Shown here piece by piece: positions 56,392 to 64,000 of a DNA stretch of 64,000 bases. The notes under the pieces are model-generated. The model worked only from the letters and a program-made list of their open reading frames with translations, did no database searches and was not told where the DNA came from. Within the stretch, counting starts at the first letter, position 1. Each line of letters starts with the position of its first letter. The translations under genes were made by a program, and so were the position numbers. Source of the DNA: Polyangiaceae bacterium (lineage in GTDB: Bacteria > Myxococcota_A > Polyangia > Polyangiales > Polyangiaceae); NCBI GenBank assembly GCA_947475525.1, contig CANJMI010000005.1, positions 237,673-301,672 on the forward strand, given 5' to 3'.

Positions 56392-57861
56392 TCAGTCCCC
56401 GTCATTGAGTTCAAAGACAACGCCTCGCGCGCTCACGATGCGGCTTAGGCGAGGGTCGGCAGAGGTAACCGGACTCGGGGCGTGCGCGTTGGGCAGTGCC
56501 CCGACGATGATCGGTCGATCGGGATCGCCGTCGATGAAACCGATCAGCACCTCGGTCCCGGGGCGCAGCGGAAAATGCATGCCGTAAGAACCGCGAGACG
56601 CGGCACTCGGTTGGGCCATGCGAACGGCGTAAGCCGCAGCCGGGATCGCGGGTGAGAAATCGAAGTGGAGGTGCACGCCGTAACGTCCTTGATCGTCGAG
56701 CCACGGCTGGCGGACTTCCGGAAACGCCGCTTCGATGAGCCCCGTGACGAAGCCGTGAATTCGAGGCTTCCGAGTGACCCGCGCGGGTCGAAATGGCTGC
56801 GCGAAGGGGATGGCGCGGAACGTGTTTTCGTAGCGCAACGCCCTCGCCCCGTCCGTGCCAACGCCGTAGGCCACGCGGTGTTCGACCTCGGTCACGAGCA
56901 GCTCGTGTGTCGTGCCGCGCCGCTCGTCTTCAACCTCGAGATGGCACGGCGCGGTGAGCCCGACGGCATCGGAGGCGCCGGCAAACCCATCGCTCGCCGC
57001 GGCGGACTCCTCCGCGCGAACCCGTGCGAGGCGCTTTCCTTGCTCGATGCTGGAGTGGTTGCTGCCGTACTCGATGACGCCGCCGCCGCCCTCCTCTGCG
57101 CCGACATGATCGGCGACGATCTCGTTGGCTGGACGCTGCTCGTTGTAATCGACCACGACAAAATAGTTGGGCGCCATCCGCGTCTGCCGATCGAGACGGA
57201 AGACCCCCGTACGCTCGCCGCGCCGTTGAAATGGCAGGCGGACTTTTTCCGAGCTTGGCGCGAGCGTTTCGTTCGTGTCGCTGAACACGATGCGATCGGT
57301 CGCGCTGCTGCCGTCACATTCGCCGTGCTCGAAGAAGAAGCTGATACCCTCGTGCTCGGACAGGCGTCGCAGGAAATCGAGATCGGATTCCTTGTACTGC
57401 ACGGTCAGCGTTTCGGGAGCGTAGGTCTCTTGCAAGCGAAGCGAACCCGACAACCCCACGTTGGTGAGCTTTTCCTCCAATACCTGCGGCACCGAATGGT
57501 CGACGATCACGCGCTGGAGCTTCACGAGCGACAGCCGGTGCAAGTGTGGCAAAAGGCGAATGCGGTACGACGAGGACGGCGCATCTCCGTCGAGTTGCTC
57601 GGTGCACTCGGCGATCACCCCGTGCACCTTCCGAACGACCGTGCGGCCCTCGGAGAATACGAGCGTCGCGCCGTGACCCGCGAGTGGCGGTCCGTCTTTG
57701 CCGCTTTCGCCCACGCCGTTTACCAGAGCGCCGAACGCCGCCGGCGCCAACGTCACCTCGAACCAGAAGAGCTCGGAGATGGCTTCGCGCCCCGAAAGCT
57801 CTCGAACGAGTAGCGCGGTCGCGGCGAATTCCGAAGACTCAATCGTGACGCGGACACTCAT
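56392..57861 (-). CDS. orphan VgrG-like protein, truncated before the spike
   Basis: A 489-residue VgrG with the gp27-like part (ELFWFEVTLAP, LPHLHRLSLVKLQRVIVDHSVPQVLEE, VQYKESDLDFLRRLSEHEGISFFFEHG) and the gp5-type OB region (GRYGVHLHFDF, RGSYGMHFPLRPGTEVLIGFIDGDPDRPIIVGALPN). It ends abruptly at SARGVVFELNDGD, where other VgrGs continue into a long beta-helix needle. No PAAR or effector domain and no other T6SS genes are near. ATG 57861 is the best start. It may be a remnant, or a short tip that needs a separate spike. Confidence 0.82.
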   Translation of the reverse strand: MSVRVTIESSEFAATALLVRELSGREAISELFWFEVTLAPAAFGALVNGVGESGKDGPPLAGHGATLVFSEGRTVVRKVHGVIAECTEQLDGDAPSSSYRIRLLPHLHRLSLVKLQRVIVDHSVPQVLEEKLTNVGLSGSLRLQETYAPETLTVQYKESDLDFLRRLSEHEGISFFFEHGECDGSSATDRIVFSDTNETLAPSSEKVRLPFQRRGERTGVFRLDRQTRMAPNYFVVVDYNEQRPANEIVADHVGAEEGGGGVIEYGSNHSSIEQGKRLARVRAEESAAASDGFAGASDAVGLTAPCHLEVEDERRGTTHELLVTEVEHRVAYGVGTDGARALRYENTFRAIPFAQPFRPARVTRKPRIHGFVTGLIEAAFPEVRQPWLDDQGRYGVHLHFDFSPAIPAAAYAVRMAQPSAASRGSYGMHFPLRPGTEVLIGFIDGDPDRPIIVGALPNAHAPSPVTSADPRLSRIVSARGVVFELNDGD

Positions 57862-58162
57862 TGTGGACCAATCTGCCCCGAGCAAGGGCGGCATGTCAAC
57901 CGCCGTCGAAACGCGTCGCACCACCTCTTTCTCAAGGTTTCCACATGGATGTGATCACCGAAACCCCGACGCCGTCTTTCCCTTGGACGCCTCGCCTATC
58001 CCGGCACGCTCGGCGGCGACGCTGATTGTCAAAGGCACAACCGCGAGGCGTGTTTGTGGTTTGGAACGCGCGTGACAGGACGGCTCGTCTGGAGTCTACT
58101 TGGTTGCGAGGCCAGAGCGCTTTTGTCGCTTGCGGGTCGCACGTTATGGAGAGGTTTTTGCC
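57862..58162. other. 301-base intergenic region before the kinase operon
   Basis: Divergent spacer between the VgrG-like gene and the kinase gene. No RNA or gene is recognised. It must contain both promoters; GGAGAGG lies 11 bases before the kinase ATG. Confidence 0.5.
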
Positions 58163-59710
58163 ATGACCGCGTTAGCACCGGGAAGGATGGTCACGCCCAA
58201 CGTGCGGCTCGTGCGTCATCTCGGCGATGGCGGAATGGGCAGCGTGTGGGTGGCCACTCACCTGCGGCTTGAGAGCGAGGTTGCGGTCAAGTTCATCGAT
58301 CCGCTGCTCATCCAAAAGCAGCCGTCGATCCGAGCGCGCTTCCGGCGCGAGGCGACCGCCGCCGCCAAGATCGACAGCCCCCACGTGGTGCGCACATTCG
58401 ACCACGGTGAGATGGATGACGGCACGCCGTTCATCGTCATGGAGCTGATGCGTGGCGAGAGTCTGGCCGATCGAATCCACCGCAGCGGACCGCTCGGTCT
58501 GCGCGACACGGAGCTTGTGGTGGTGCAAGTGTGCAAGGCGTTGCGCATGGCGCACAAGCTCGGCATCGTCCATCGCGACATCAAGCCCGACAACGTGTTC
58601 CTGGTCGGCCAACTTCACGACGCTGGCGATGACGATGCGCTCGGTGCCGGCGACGAGCTGTTCGTCAAGATCCTCGATTTTGGCATCGCCAAAGAAGTCA
58701 ACCGCGAGGGCAGCCTCGCGACCATGGCGGGCTCACTGCTCGGCACACCCAACTACATGAGCCCGGAGCAGATCCTGAGTTCGAAGGACGTCGATTTTCG
58801 CGCCGATTTGTGGGCCGTGGCGGTGATGGCCTACGAGTGCCTGACGGGCTCCCTTCCTTTTAACGGCGAGACGCTGGGCGGAGTCATCGCCGCAGTGGTG
58901 AGCGGGCGATTCACCCCGCCGAGCGCGCTTGCTTATGGTCTCTTTGGTGTGCTTGATTCCTGGTTCGCGCGCGCGCTCGCTATGGACCCGAGCGAGCGCT
59001 TCGGCTCAACGCGCGAGCTTAGCAACGCCTTCGCGGCCGCCGTGAAACTCGCTACGGATGCGTCGTTCGGCGGCAGCCCGCTGTCGGTGTCGCATGCGGG
59101 TTCGCCGCAGAAGCCGATGGCCGTCGCGCTGAACGAGACCGCGGTGAAAGCCCCTGATCTTGACAGCCTTTCTTGGGACATCGAAAGAGAAGGAACGGCT
59201 CCGGCAGGCGCTCCGGCTCGGGCTATGCCCCCCGCTCCACGGGACTTGAGCGCGGCGAACACCGCCGCAAGCTGGGGTAGTGGGACATTGGCGTCAGGCA
59301 ATCTGCCGGACGCGCGGCGATCACGTCGCGGCTTGTGGCTCGGTTTCGGTGCAGCGGCGATGGTGGTGGGGATCGGCAGCTTTCTGGTATTGCGCAGCGG
59401 CGGATCCACCGCCGATGGAGCTCGAGCCAACGCGCCCGCGTCCAACGCGCCCGTCGTCGCGGCGGATGCCACGGCGGATGCCACGTCACCGCCGGGCGCG
59501 GGATCCGCCCTTCACGAAACGCCGTCCGCTTCTGGAGCGCCGAGCGCGCCCACGGCCGGTTTGCCCGCGGCAACTCCTGCTCTGCGATCCCCTGCTCTGC
59601 AATCCACGCTGCCTGCGCTCAAAGCACCTGCAACGACCAGCGCGTCAGGCCCGATGCCGTCCGCACGGCGATCGCGTGCCGCACCGTCGAAGCACGAGGG
59701 GCTCTTTTGA
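58163..59710 (+). CDS. Hanks-type Ser/Thr kinase with C-terminal membrane anchor
   Basis: A 515-residue kinase. Residues ~12-300 carry the Gly-rich loop LGDGGMGSV, Lys43 in AVKF, the catalytic loop GIVHRDIKPDN (Asp139), ILDFGIAK (DFG 172-174), GTPNYMSPEQ and DLWAVAVMAYECL. A Ser/Pro/Ala linker leads to a membrane helix (GLWLGFGAAAMVVGIGSFLVL), and the last ~100 residues are an Ala/Pro/Ser-rich periplasmic tail ending SRAAPSKHEGLF. It heads an operon with a TPR/PEGA-like protein and an FG-GAP lipoprotein, each overlapping the next. A shrunken copy of this gene lies at 63716. Confidence 0.94.
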   Translation: MTALAPGRMVTPNVRLVRHLGDGGMGSVWVATHLRLESEVAVKFIDPLLIQKQPSIRARFRREATAAAKIDSPHVVRTFDHGEMDDGTPFIVMELMRGESLADRIHRSGPLGLRDTELVVVQVCKALRMAHKLGIVHRDIKPDNVFLVGQLHDAGDDDALGAGDELFVKILDFGIAKEVNREGSLATMAGSLLGTPNYMSPEQILSSKDVDFRADLWAVAVMAYECLTGSLPFNGETLGGVIAAVVSGRFTPPSALAYGLFGVLDSWFARALAMDPSERFGSTRELSNAFAAAVKLATDASFGGSPLSVSHAGSPQKPMAVALNETAVKAPDLDSLSWDIEREGTAPAGAPARAMPPAPRDLSAANTAASWGSGTLASGNLPDARRSRRGLWLGFGAAAMVVGIGSFLVLRSGGSTADGARANAPASNAPVVAADATADATSPPGAGSALHETPSASGAPSAPTAGLPAATPALRSPALQSTLPALKAPATTSASGPMPSARRSRAAPSKHEGLF

Positions 59711-59896
59711 CACGGTTGATTCAAGCCGGGGTGGTCGCGCTCGCCGCGTTCGTCGTCAGCGCGGTGGCACGCGATGGCCGTGCGCAAACTCCGGGCGACG
59801 CCGCGTCGATCACCGCGGCGCAGGCGCTCTACGAGGCGGCGACCAGAGCGATGGACGCCAAGGATTACGCGAGCGCCTGCCCCAAGCTCGAAGAGG
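59666..59896 (+). repeat. near-identical 231-bp repeat, first copy
   Basis: This stretch, from the last codons of the kinase gene into the TPR/PEGA-like gene, aligns without gaps to 63770-64000 with five mismatches by direct comparison. The second copy runs off the window, so the full length of the repeat is not known. Confidence 0.9.
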
Positions 59897-60696
59897 CGGT
59901 CAGGCTTGTGCCGTCGGGAGTCGGCGCGAGGCTCACGCTCGGCGAGTGCTACGAGGCAGCCGGAAAACTCGCCAGCGCGTACGCGAGTTTCGAGCTCGCC
60001 GAAACGATGGCGGCGGGAGCGAAACAAGGCGAGCGCCAAGAGAAGGCCCACGACCGCGCCCAAGCGTTGAAGCCGCGCCTGGCGACGCTGACGATCGCGG
60101 TCGCAGACGACGTGCGCGCCGAGAGCGGGCTCGAGGTCCGCCGCGACGGCGTGCTCGCCGGCGCAGCCCAATGGGGGATCGCCTTTCCCGTTGACCGCGG
60201 TACCCACGTCGTCGTCGCCGCCGCCCCCGGCAAGTCGAAGTGGGTCAAGACCGTCGAGGTCACGGACGGCGCGGCGTTTATGGTGACGGTTGACGCGCTC
60301 TTTCCGGTCGCGAGCGCAGAGCAGTTGCCGGCAAAGGAGGAGGATGCGGCGGCGAGCTTATGGGGCCCGCAGCGGCTCGCCAGCCTGGCCGTCGGCGGCG
60401 CGGGGCTCGTCGCGCTCGGCGCCGGCAGCTACTTCGGCGTGCTTGCGAGCGCCAAGCAGAAGCAGAGCAACGAGGGCCTTTGCGACGGCAACCAGTGCGA
60501 CCAGGCGGGGCTCGATCTCCGCACCGATGCGATCCACGCGGCCAACGCCACGACGGCGCTGTTGGTCGTAGGCGGCGCCGCGGTCACGGTGGGCGTCGTG
60601 CTGTTCGTCACCGCGCCAGGCTCCAAATCGCAGGCGACGACCGCGCTGCGCATTGGCGTAGGACCGCGCGGCATCGTGATGGGAAGTGCATGGTAA
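59707..60696 (+). CDS. signal peptide + TPR/PEGA-like + membrane-hairpin protein
   Basis: A 329-residue protein read from a TTG at 59707 that overlaps the kinase stop (TTGA). Signal LIQAGVVALAAFVVSAVA; TPR-like helices (ALYEAATRAMDAKDYASAC, LTLGECYEAAGKLASAYASFE); a PEGA-like beta domain (LTIAVADDVRAESGLEVRRDG, RGTHVVVAAAPGKSKW); then two membrane segments with a CDGNQC loop. It shares this architecture with the protein at 43469. The start of a near-identical second copy is present at 63811, where the start codon is GTG, which supports the TTG choice here. Confidence 0.78.
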   Translation: MTRLIQAGVVALAAFVVSAVARDGRAQTPGDAASITAAQALYEAATRAMDAKDYASACPKLEEAVRLVPSGVGARLTLGECYEAAGKLASAYASFELAETMAAGAKQGERQEKAHDRAQALKPRLATLTIAVADDVRAESGLEVRRDGVLAGAAQWGIAFPVDRGTHVVVAAAPGKSKWVKTVEVTDGAAFMVTVDALFPVASAEQLPAKEEDAAASLWGPQRLASLAVGGAGLVALGAGSYFGVLASAKQKQSNEGLCDGNQCDQAGLDLRTDAIHAANATTALLVVGGAAVTVGVVLFVTAPGSKSQATTALRIGVGPRGIVMGSAW

Positions 60697-62003
60697 AACT
60701 CAATCGACCGAATCGAGCCACCTCATGGCGGCTGTCCGCGCTCCTCACGGTGATGGCGTTCGGTGGCGCCTGCGTGCAGCTCCTCGGCCTCGAGCCGGGT
60801 GAGCTCAAAGGCTCCGCGACGTCCAGCGGGGCGGGCGGTGCGGGTCAAGGCGGGACGGGCGGCGCGGGTCAAGGCGGGACGAGCGGCCTGTGTGGAGACG
60901 GGGCGGGCGGCGCGGGTCAAGGCGGGACGCCCCTGGTGCCGTCGTTTGCCGCCGCAGTGAACTATCCCGTCGGTGCGAAACCCTACTCGGTGACGGCGGG
61001 AGACTGGAACGGCGATGGTAAGGCCGACCTCGCCGTGGCGAACTCCGGCAGCGTCAGCGTCAGCGGCAATGTCAGCATCCTGCTCGGCAACGGCAACGGG
61101 ACGTTCCCGGTAATGATTGATTATGTTGTTGGTATGGCCCCCGTTGCGGTGACGGCGGGGGACTGGAACGGCGACGGCAAGCCCGACCTCGCCGTGGCCA
61201 ACAACAACAGCCAGAACGTCAGCATCCTGCTCGGCATCGGCGACGGCGACGGGACGTTCAAGACCACGGACCCCGTCACCGTCGGTGTTAATCCCATCGC
61301 ATTGACGGCGGGGGACTGGAACGGCGACGGCAAGCCCGACCTCGCCGTGGCGAACGACGGCAGCAACAGCGTCAGCATCCGGCTCGGCAACGGCGGCGGG
61401 ACGTTCAAGACCACGGTCGACTACTTGGTCGGTACGAATCCCTTCTCGGTGAAGGCGCGGGACTGGAACGGCGACAAGAAGCTCGACCTCGCCGTAGCGA
61501 ACTCTACCAGCAACAACGTCAGCATCCTGCTCGGCAACGGCAACGGGACGTTCCAGGCCAAGGTCGACTATGACGCCGGCAAGAATCCCCGCTCGGTGAC
61601 CACGGGGGACTGGAACGGCGACGGCAAGCCCGACCTCGCCGTAGCGAACTCCGGCAGCGACAGCGTCAGCATCCTGCTCGGCAACTGCGACGGGACGTTC
61701 CAAGAGAAGGTCGACTACGGTGTCGGTTCGCAGCCCTACTCGGTGACGGCGGGGGACTGGAACGGCGACAAGAAGCTCGACCTCGCTGTCGCGAACTCCG
61801 GCAGCATGAACGTCGGCAACAAAGTCAGCATCCTGGTCGGCAAGGGCGACGGGACGTTTCAGTCGCAGGTCGACTACGGCGTCGGTTGGGGTCCCCGCTC
61901 GGTGACGGCGGGACACTGGAACGGCGACGACAAGCTTGACCTCGCCGTAGCGAATTCCGGCAGCATGAACGTCAGCATCCTGCTCAACACGTCGCAGCAG
62001 TAG
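60690..62003 (+). CDS. FG-GAP/VCBS-repeat lipoprotein (seven repeats)
   Basis: A 437-residue protein with a lipoprotein signal (LSALLTVMAFGGACVQ), a short Gly-rich linker (GGAGQGGTGGAGQGG), then seven ~49-residue repeats of the form SVTAGDWNGDGKxDLAVANSGS...VSILLGNGxGTF. Each holds a D-x-N-x-D-G-x-x-D calcium-loop-like segment, which fits a seven-bladed propeller. It is a probable surface-exposed, calcium-binding adhesion/scaffold protein. The start overlaps the previous gene by 7 bases, so all three proteins of the operon are translated together. Confidence 0.85.
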   Translation: MVKLNRPNRATSWRLSALLTVMAFGGACVQLLGLEPGELKGSATSSGAGGAGQGGTGGAGQGGTSGLCGDGAGGAGQGGTPLVPSFAAAVNYPVGAKPYSVTAGDWNGDGKADLAVANSGSVSVSGNVSILLGNGNGTFPVMIDYVVGMAPVAVTAGDWNGDGKPDLAVANNNSQNVSILLGIGDGDGTFKTTDPVTVGVNPIALTAGDWNGDGKPDLAVANDGSNSVSIRLGNGGGTFKTTVDYLVGTNPFSVKARDWNGDKKLDLAVANSTSNNVSILLGNGNGTFQAKVDYDAGKNPRSVTTGDWNGDGKPDLAVANSGSDSVSILLGNCDGTFQEKVDYGVGSQPYSVTAGDWNGDKKLDLAVANSGSMNVGNKVSILVGKGDGTFQSQVDYGVGWGPRSVTAGHWNGDDKLDLAVANSGSMNVSILLNTSQQ

Positions 62004-62167
62004 GCGGCCCCGTGCTGCAGCCCCGCGCTGACCTCGGCAACGCTTCCGGATCTTTCGGCAACGTTGCGGGTCTTGCCCGGTCCGCACACGATCGTCGCCA
62101 CGTTCTCCATGGAGAGCCTGACAGTGCTCGGTTTGCGTGGCGGACAGCCGCGGCGTGTGCCGCATCC

Positions 62168-62527
62168 TCACGGCAAGACGGAACGCCGTCGAAGCCTTTG
62201 GCGATCGCGACGTCCGTGGAGCACACTGAAGATCTGCACCAGCTCGTCGTGGGCGCGGAAATAGACGAGATACGGAAATCGCTTGAGCACGATCCGCCGA
62301 AGATTGCGGTACGCAAACGGGAACGTGCTCGGCGCCTCGAGGGCGCGCGCGAACGCAGAGTCGACCTCGTCGACGAACTTGCGCCCAAGGCCAACGCGCT
62401 TGGCTTCGTACCATCGGAATGCCTGGTCGATGTCCGCTTCCGCCTCGCCGAGGACGAAGAGATCACTTCGAACCGAGAATGCGCGCCTTCGCCTCGGACC
62501 AGCTACTGAACGACGCGGCGTCCGCAC
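62168..62527 (-). CDS. RelE/ParE-type toxin
   Basis: A ParE/RelE-fold protein with the family core QAFRWYEAKRVGLGRKFVDEV, AFARALEAPSTFPFAYRNLRRIVLKRFPYLVYFRAHDELVQIFSVLHGRRD. It overlaps the antitoxin gene upstream (62463-62672). The family N-terminus aligns near FVLGEAEADIDQAF, about position 62457, where no ATG/GTG/TTG exists; the first standard in-frame codon upstream is GTG 62527, giving an Arg-rich extra ~20 residues. So the start is unresolved. Such toxins are RNases or gyrase inhibitors neutralised by the partner. Confidence 0.7.
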   Translation of the reverse strand: MRTPRRSVAGPRRRRAFSVRSDLFVLGEAEADIDQAFRWYEAKRVGLGRKFVDEVDSAFARALEAPSTFPFAYRNLRRIVLKRFPYLVYFRAHDELVQIFSVLHGRRDRQRLRRRSVLP

Positions 62528-62672
62528 TGGCCAGTCGCCGATCGAGCTCCTCTTTGTGCCACTCGGGCGTCGGCGCCTCGTGGTCGAGCGAATCCCAGAG
62601 CTCTCCGAGGAGGTCGAGCTTCTCCTCCTCGGCGAGGTCACGAATGGCGTCGGCTCGCTCCGGTCGCGTCAC
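62463..62672 (-). CDS. antitoxin, putative addiction-module component (RelB-like)
   Basis: A 69-residue protein resembling the addiction-module component family: a helical DAIRDLAEEEKLDLLGELWDSLDHEA, then PTPEWHKEELDRRLASADAASFSSWSEAKARI. GTG start. It precedes and overlaps the ParE-like toxin gene, the usual antitoxin-first order. No further DNA-binding domain is visible. Confidence 0.72.
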   Translation of the reverse strand: MTRPERADAIRDLAEEEKLDLLGELWDSLDHEAPTPEWHKEELDRRLASADAASFSSWSEAKARILGSK

Positions 62673-63038
62673 AGTCGAAGCCTAGCACGCTCCAAAAGCA
62701 CCGAGATCCTTTGGCACCACGAGTTGATGATGCAGCTCACGCCACGCAACACGAATGCGCTGCTCCGCGGCCTGCGCGAACGCAACGCCATCGGCGGAGG
62801 CAAGGCCAGTGCGCGACGCGAGCACGCCGAAGTCGCGGATGTTCCTTCGACCCCTGTTCCTAAACGCACGTCAGGATTGTGACAGGTTGGCTCGACCCAA
62901 CCCCGCCGCTCGACGCTTGTCCGACCTTGTCGCCCGCGAGCTGACACGGTTCAACATCGCCGAAAGCTACCGTGCCCGGGAGCGCCGGGAGCGCCGGGAG
63001 CGGTGGACGGGCCTCGCAAAATGAAGGAAACTCTGAGC
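62673..63038. other. 366-base region without a recognisable gene
   Basis: Short open frames on both strands only. The longest with a start is plus 62727-62882 (about 51 codons, Arg/Asn-rich), not family-like. A 9-bp repeat (cccgggagc/gccgggagc/gccgggagc, 62975-63001) lies near the right end. It may hold remnants between the toxin-antitoxin pair and the Uma2 gene. Confidence 0.4.
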
Positions 63039-63647
63039 ATGGGAGCAGCTGCCCCGAAGGTAGGCCTTTCGCGGGATGAGTACCTCGCGTTCGACCGGCG
63101 TTTGGAGATCGGCCACGAGTACATCAACGGCGAGATCTTCGCGATGTCGGGCAGGAGCTTCGAGCACACTGCGATAGCCGCCGCGATTCTCGGGATGCTG
63201 CGGAACGAGCTGACGGGGCGCAACTGTACGCCGCTCACCTCCGACATGCGGGTCGGCATTCCGCGAACGGGGCGTTACGTTTACCCGGACGCTTCCATCG
63301 TGCGTGGTGAACCGCAGCTCGAGGACGATGAGCGCGACACGCTCTTGAATCCGGTCGTGGTGGTCGAGGTCCTATCGGATTCGAGCGAGGCGTACGATCG
63401 CGGTGACAAGTTCGCGAGCTACCAGACCGTGCCTTCACTGAAGCAGTACGTGCTCGCTTCGCAGAAGTCCGCGCGCATCGAGGTGTTCACGCGCCAGGAC
63501 GGTGGCGGCTGGCTCCTGCGTAGTTACGAAGCGGGGCAGCGCGTCGCGCTCGATGCCATCGACTGCCAACTCGCCGTCGATGACATCTACCAGGGAGTGG
63601 TTTACGGCGCCCGCATCGCAGCCGATGGTGGCAAGAGCGGTCCCTAA
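63039..63647 (+). CDS. Uma2-family (DUF820) PD-(D/E)xK endonuclease-like
   Basis: A 202-residue Uma2 protein: LSRDEYLAFDRRLEIGHEYINGEIFAMSG, GRYVYPDASIV, VVVVEVLSDSSEAYDRGDKFASYQ, PSLKQYVLASQKSARIEVFTR. The D...E-x-(V)-L strand pattern is the PD-(D/E)xK nuclease fold. The family is abundant in cyanobacteria and some soil bacteria and its cellular role is unclear. AAGGAA lies 10 bases before ATG 63039; GTG 63003 and ATG 63021 are in frame upstream. Confidence 0.85.
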   Translation: MGAAAPKVGLSRDEYLAFDRRLEIGHEYINGEIFAMSGRSFEHTAIAAAILGMLRNELTGRNCTPLTSDMRVGIPRTGRYVYPDASIVRGEPQLEDDERDTLLNPVVVVEVLSDSSEAYDRGDKFASYQTVPSLKQYVLASQKSARIEVFTRQDGGGWLLRSYEAGQRVALDAIDCQLAVDDIYQGVVYGARIAADGGKSGP

Positions 63648-63715
63648 GGTCCTCGCGGCCTTGAACGTGAGTTTGGGCAGGCCTGCAGGTGTCGCTTGAT
63701 TGAGAGGTTTTTTCC

Positions 63716-63814
63716 GTGACCGTGTTAGGGCCGGGGATGCTGGTTTCTGGCTCTTCGCCTGACGGCTCGCGGCGATCGCGTGCCGCACCGTCGAAGCACG
63801 AGGGGCTCTTGTGA
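63716..63814 (+). pseudogene. 32-codon in-frame remnant of the Ser/Thr kinase gene
   Basis: A GTG preceded by GAGAGGTTTTTT mirrors the kinase start context at 58150. The frame reads MTVLGPGMLV, comparable to MTALAPGRMV at the kinase N-terminus, then jumps directly to RRSRAAPSKHEGLL, the kinase C-terminus (RRSRAAPSKHEGLF), and stops at TGA 63812-63814. The whole catalytic domain and membrane helix are missing but the frame is kept. The stop still overlaps the start of the next gene. Non-kinase by structure; it may act only as a leader. Confidence 0.75.
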
Positions 63815-64000
63815 CACGGTTGATTCGAGCCGGGGTGGTCGCGCTCGCCGCGTTCGTCGTCAGCGCGGTGGCACGCGATGGCCGTGCGCAAACTCCGGGC
63901 GACGCCGCGTCGATCACCGCGGCGAAGGCGCTCTACGAGGTGGCGACCAAAGCGATGGACGCCAAGGATTACGCGAGCGCCTGCCCCAAGCTCGAAGAGG
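63770..64000 (+). repeat. near-identical 231-bp repeat, second copy (continues off window)
   Basis: Pairs with 59666-59896, with five mismatches in 231 positions. The match starts inside the kinase remnant and runs to the last base shown. Confidence 0.9.
63811..64000 (+). CDS. second copy of the TPR/PEGA-like protein (partial, window edge)
   Basis: Reads TRLIRAGVVALAAFVVSAVA and then AKALYEVATKAMDAKDYASAC, nearly identical to the protein at 59707. The nucleotide match from 63770 continues to the window end without gaps. The GTG start overlaps the TGA of the kinase remnant. Only the first ~63 residues are seen. Confidence 0.88.
   Translation, partial: MTRLIRAGVVALAAFVVSAVARDGRAQTPGDAASITAAKALYEVATKAMDAKDYASACPKLEE

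Noticed and set aside
62727..62882. 51-codon open frame between the antitoxin and Uma2 genes
   Set aside because: No family resemblance, no convincing ribosome-binding site and similar-length frames on the other strand.

Overview
This GC-rich window most likely comes from a myxobacterium of the Polyangiales/Sorangiineae type (phylum Myxococcota). That assignment is an inference. It rests on many lipoproteins with long Ser/Thr/Gly/Ala linkers, a eukaryote-type Ser/Thr kinase with a C-terminal membrane anchor, a PP2C phosphatase, an FHA protein, a bactofilin, an AgmX/PglI-type protein and dense coding on both strands with many GTG/TTG starts. No insertion sequence, prophage or CRISPR array was seen.

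Layout. 1-15.6 kb is mixed housekeeping: bactofilin, an esterase, YqgE, an XPB-type helicase with its Bax1-like nuclease partner, three small lipoproteins, an FHA protein, purL, def, a large lipoprotein, a PcrA/UvrD helicase and a lipoprotein with a bifunctional-nuclease domain. 15.6-22.7 kb is one tight histidine operon, hisG - hisC·HAD - hisB - hisH - hisF - hisA·I·E - hisD. It covers all ten steps in seven genes through two gene fusions. 22.7-30.3 kb holds lipoproteins, a VTT membrane protein, argG, a murein endopeptidase-like lipoprotein, tRNA-Glu and tRNA-Gln, a Crp/Fnr regulator overlapping a cyclic-nucleotide phosphodiesterase-like gene, and a PP2C phosphatase. 30.4-35.8 kb is the classical prs - rplY - pth - rpsF - rpsR - rplI - dnaB translation/replication cluster.

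35.8-47.8 kb is mostly cell envelope: a DUF882 peptidase-like protein, an MCE protein, a CAP-domain protein, an uncharacterised three-gene operon (hotdog protein plus two TIM-barrel-like proteins), a metzincin lipoprotein, a tetratricopeptide/PEGA-like protein, an HU-family protein with a strong terminator, and a three-gene minus-strand operon ending in an AgmX-like lipoprotein. 47.8-56.3 kb has tRNA-Ser, an unknown gene, phosphofructokinase, a PrsW-like membrane protease, an amidase and a dihydropyrimidinase (reductive pyrimidine breakdown), and a GT-C-type glycosyltransferase.

56.4-64 kb is accessory: an orphan VgrG that stops before the spike; an operon of Ser/Thr kinase, TPR/PEGA-like protein and seven-repeat FG-GAP lipoprotein; a toxin-antitoxin pair; and a Uma2 nuclease. 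At the right edge a second copy of the kinase operon begins, but its kinase gene has shrunk to an in-frame 32-codon remnant that still overlaps the next gene's start. The most noteworthy items are the fused histidine operon, this kinase-less duplicate cassette, the XPB-Bax1 pair, the Crp-phosphodiesterase pair and the 39.8-41.9 kb operon of unknown role.
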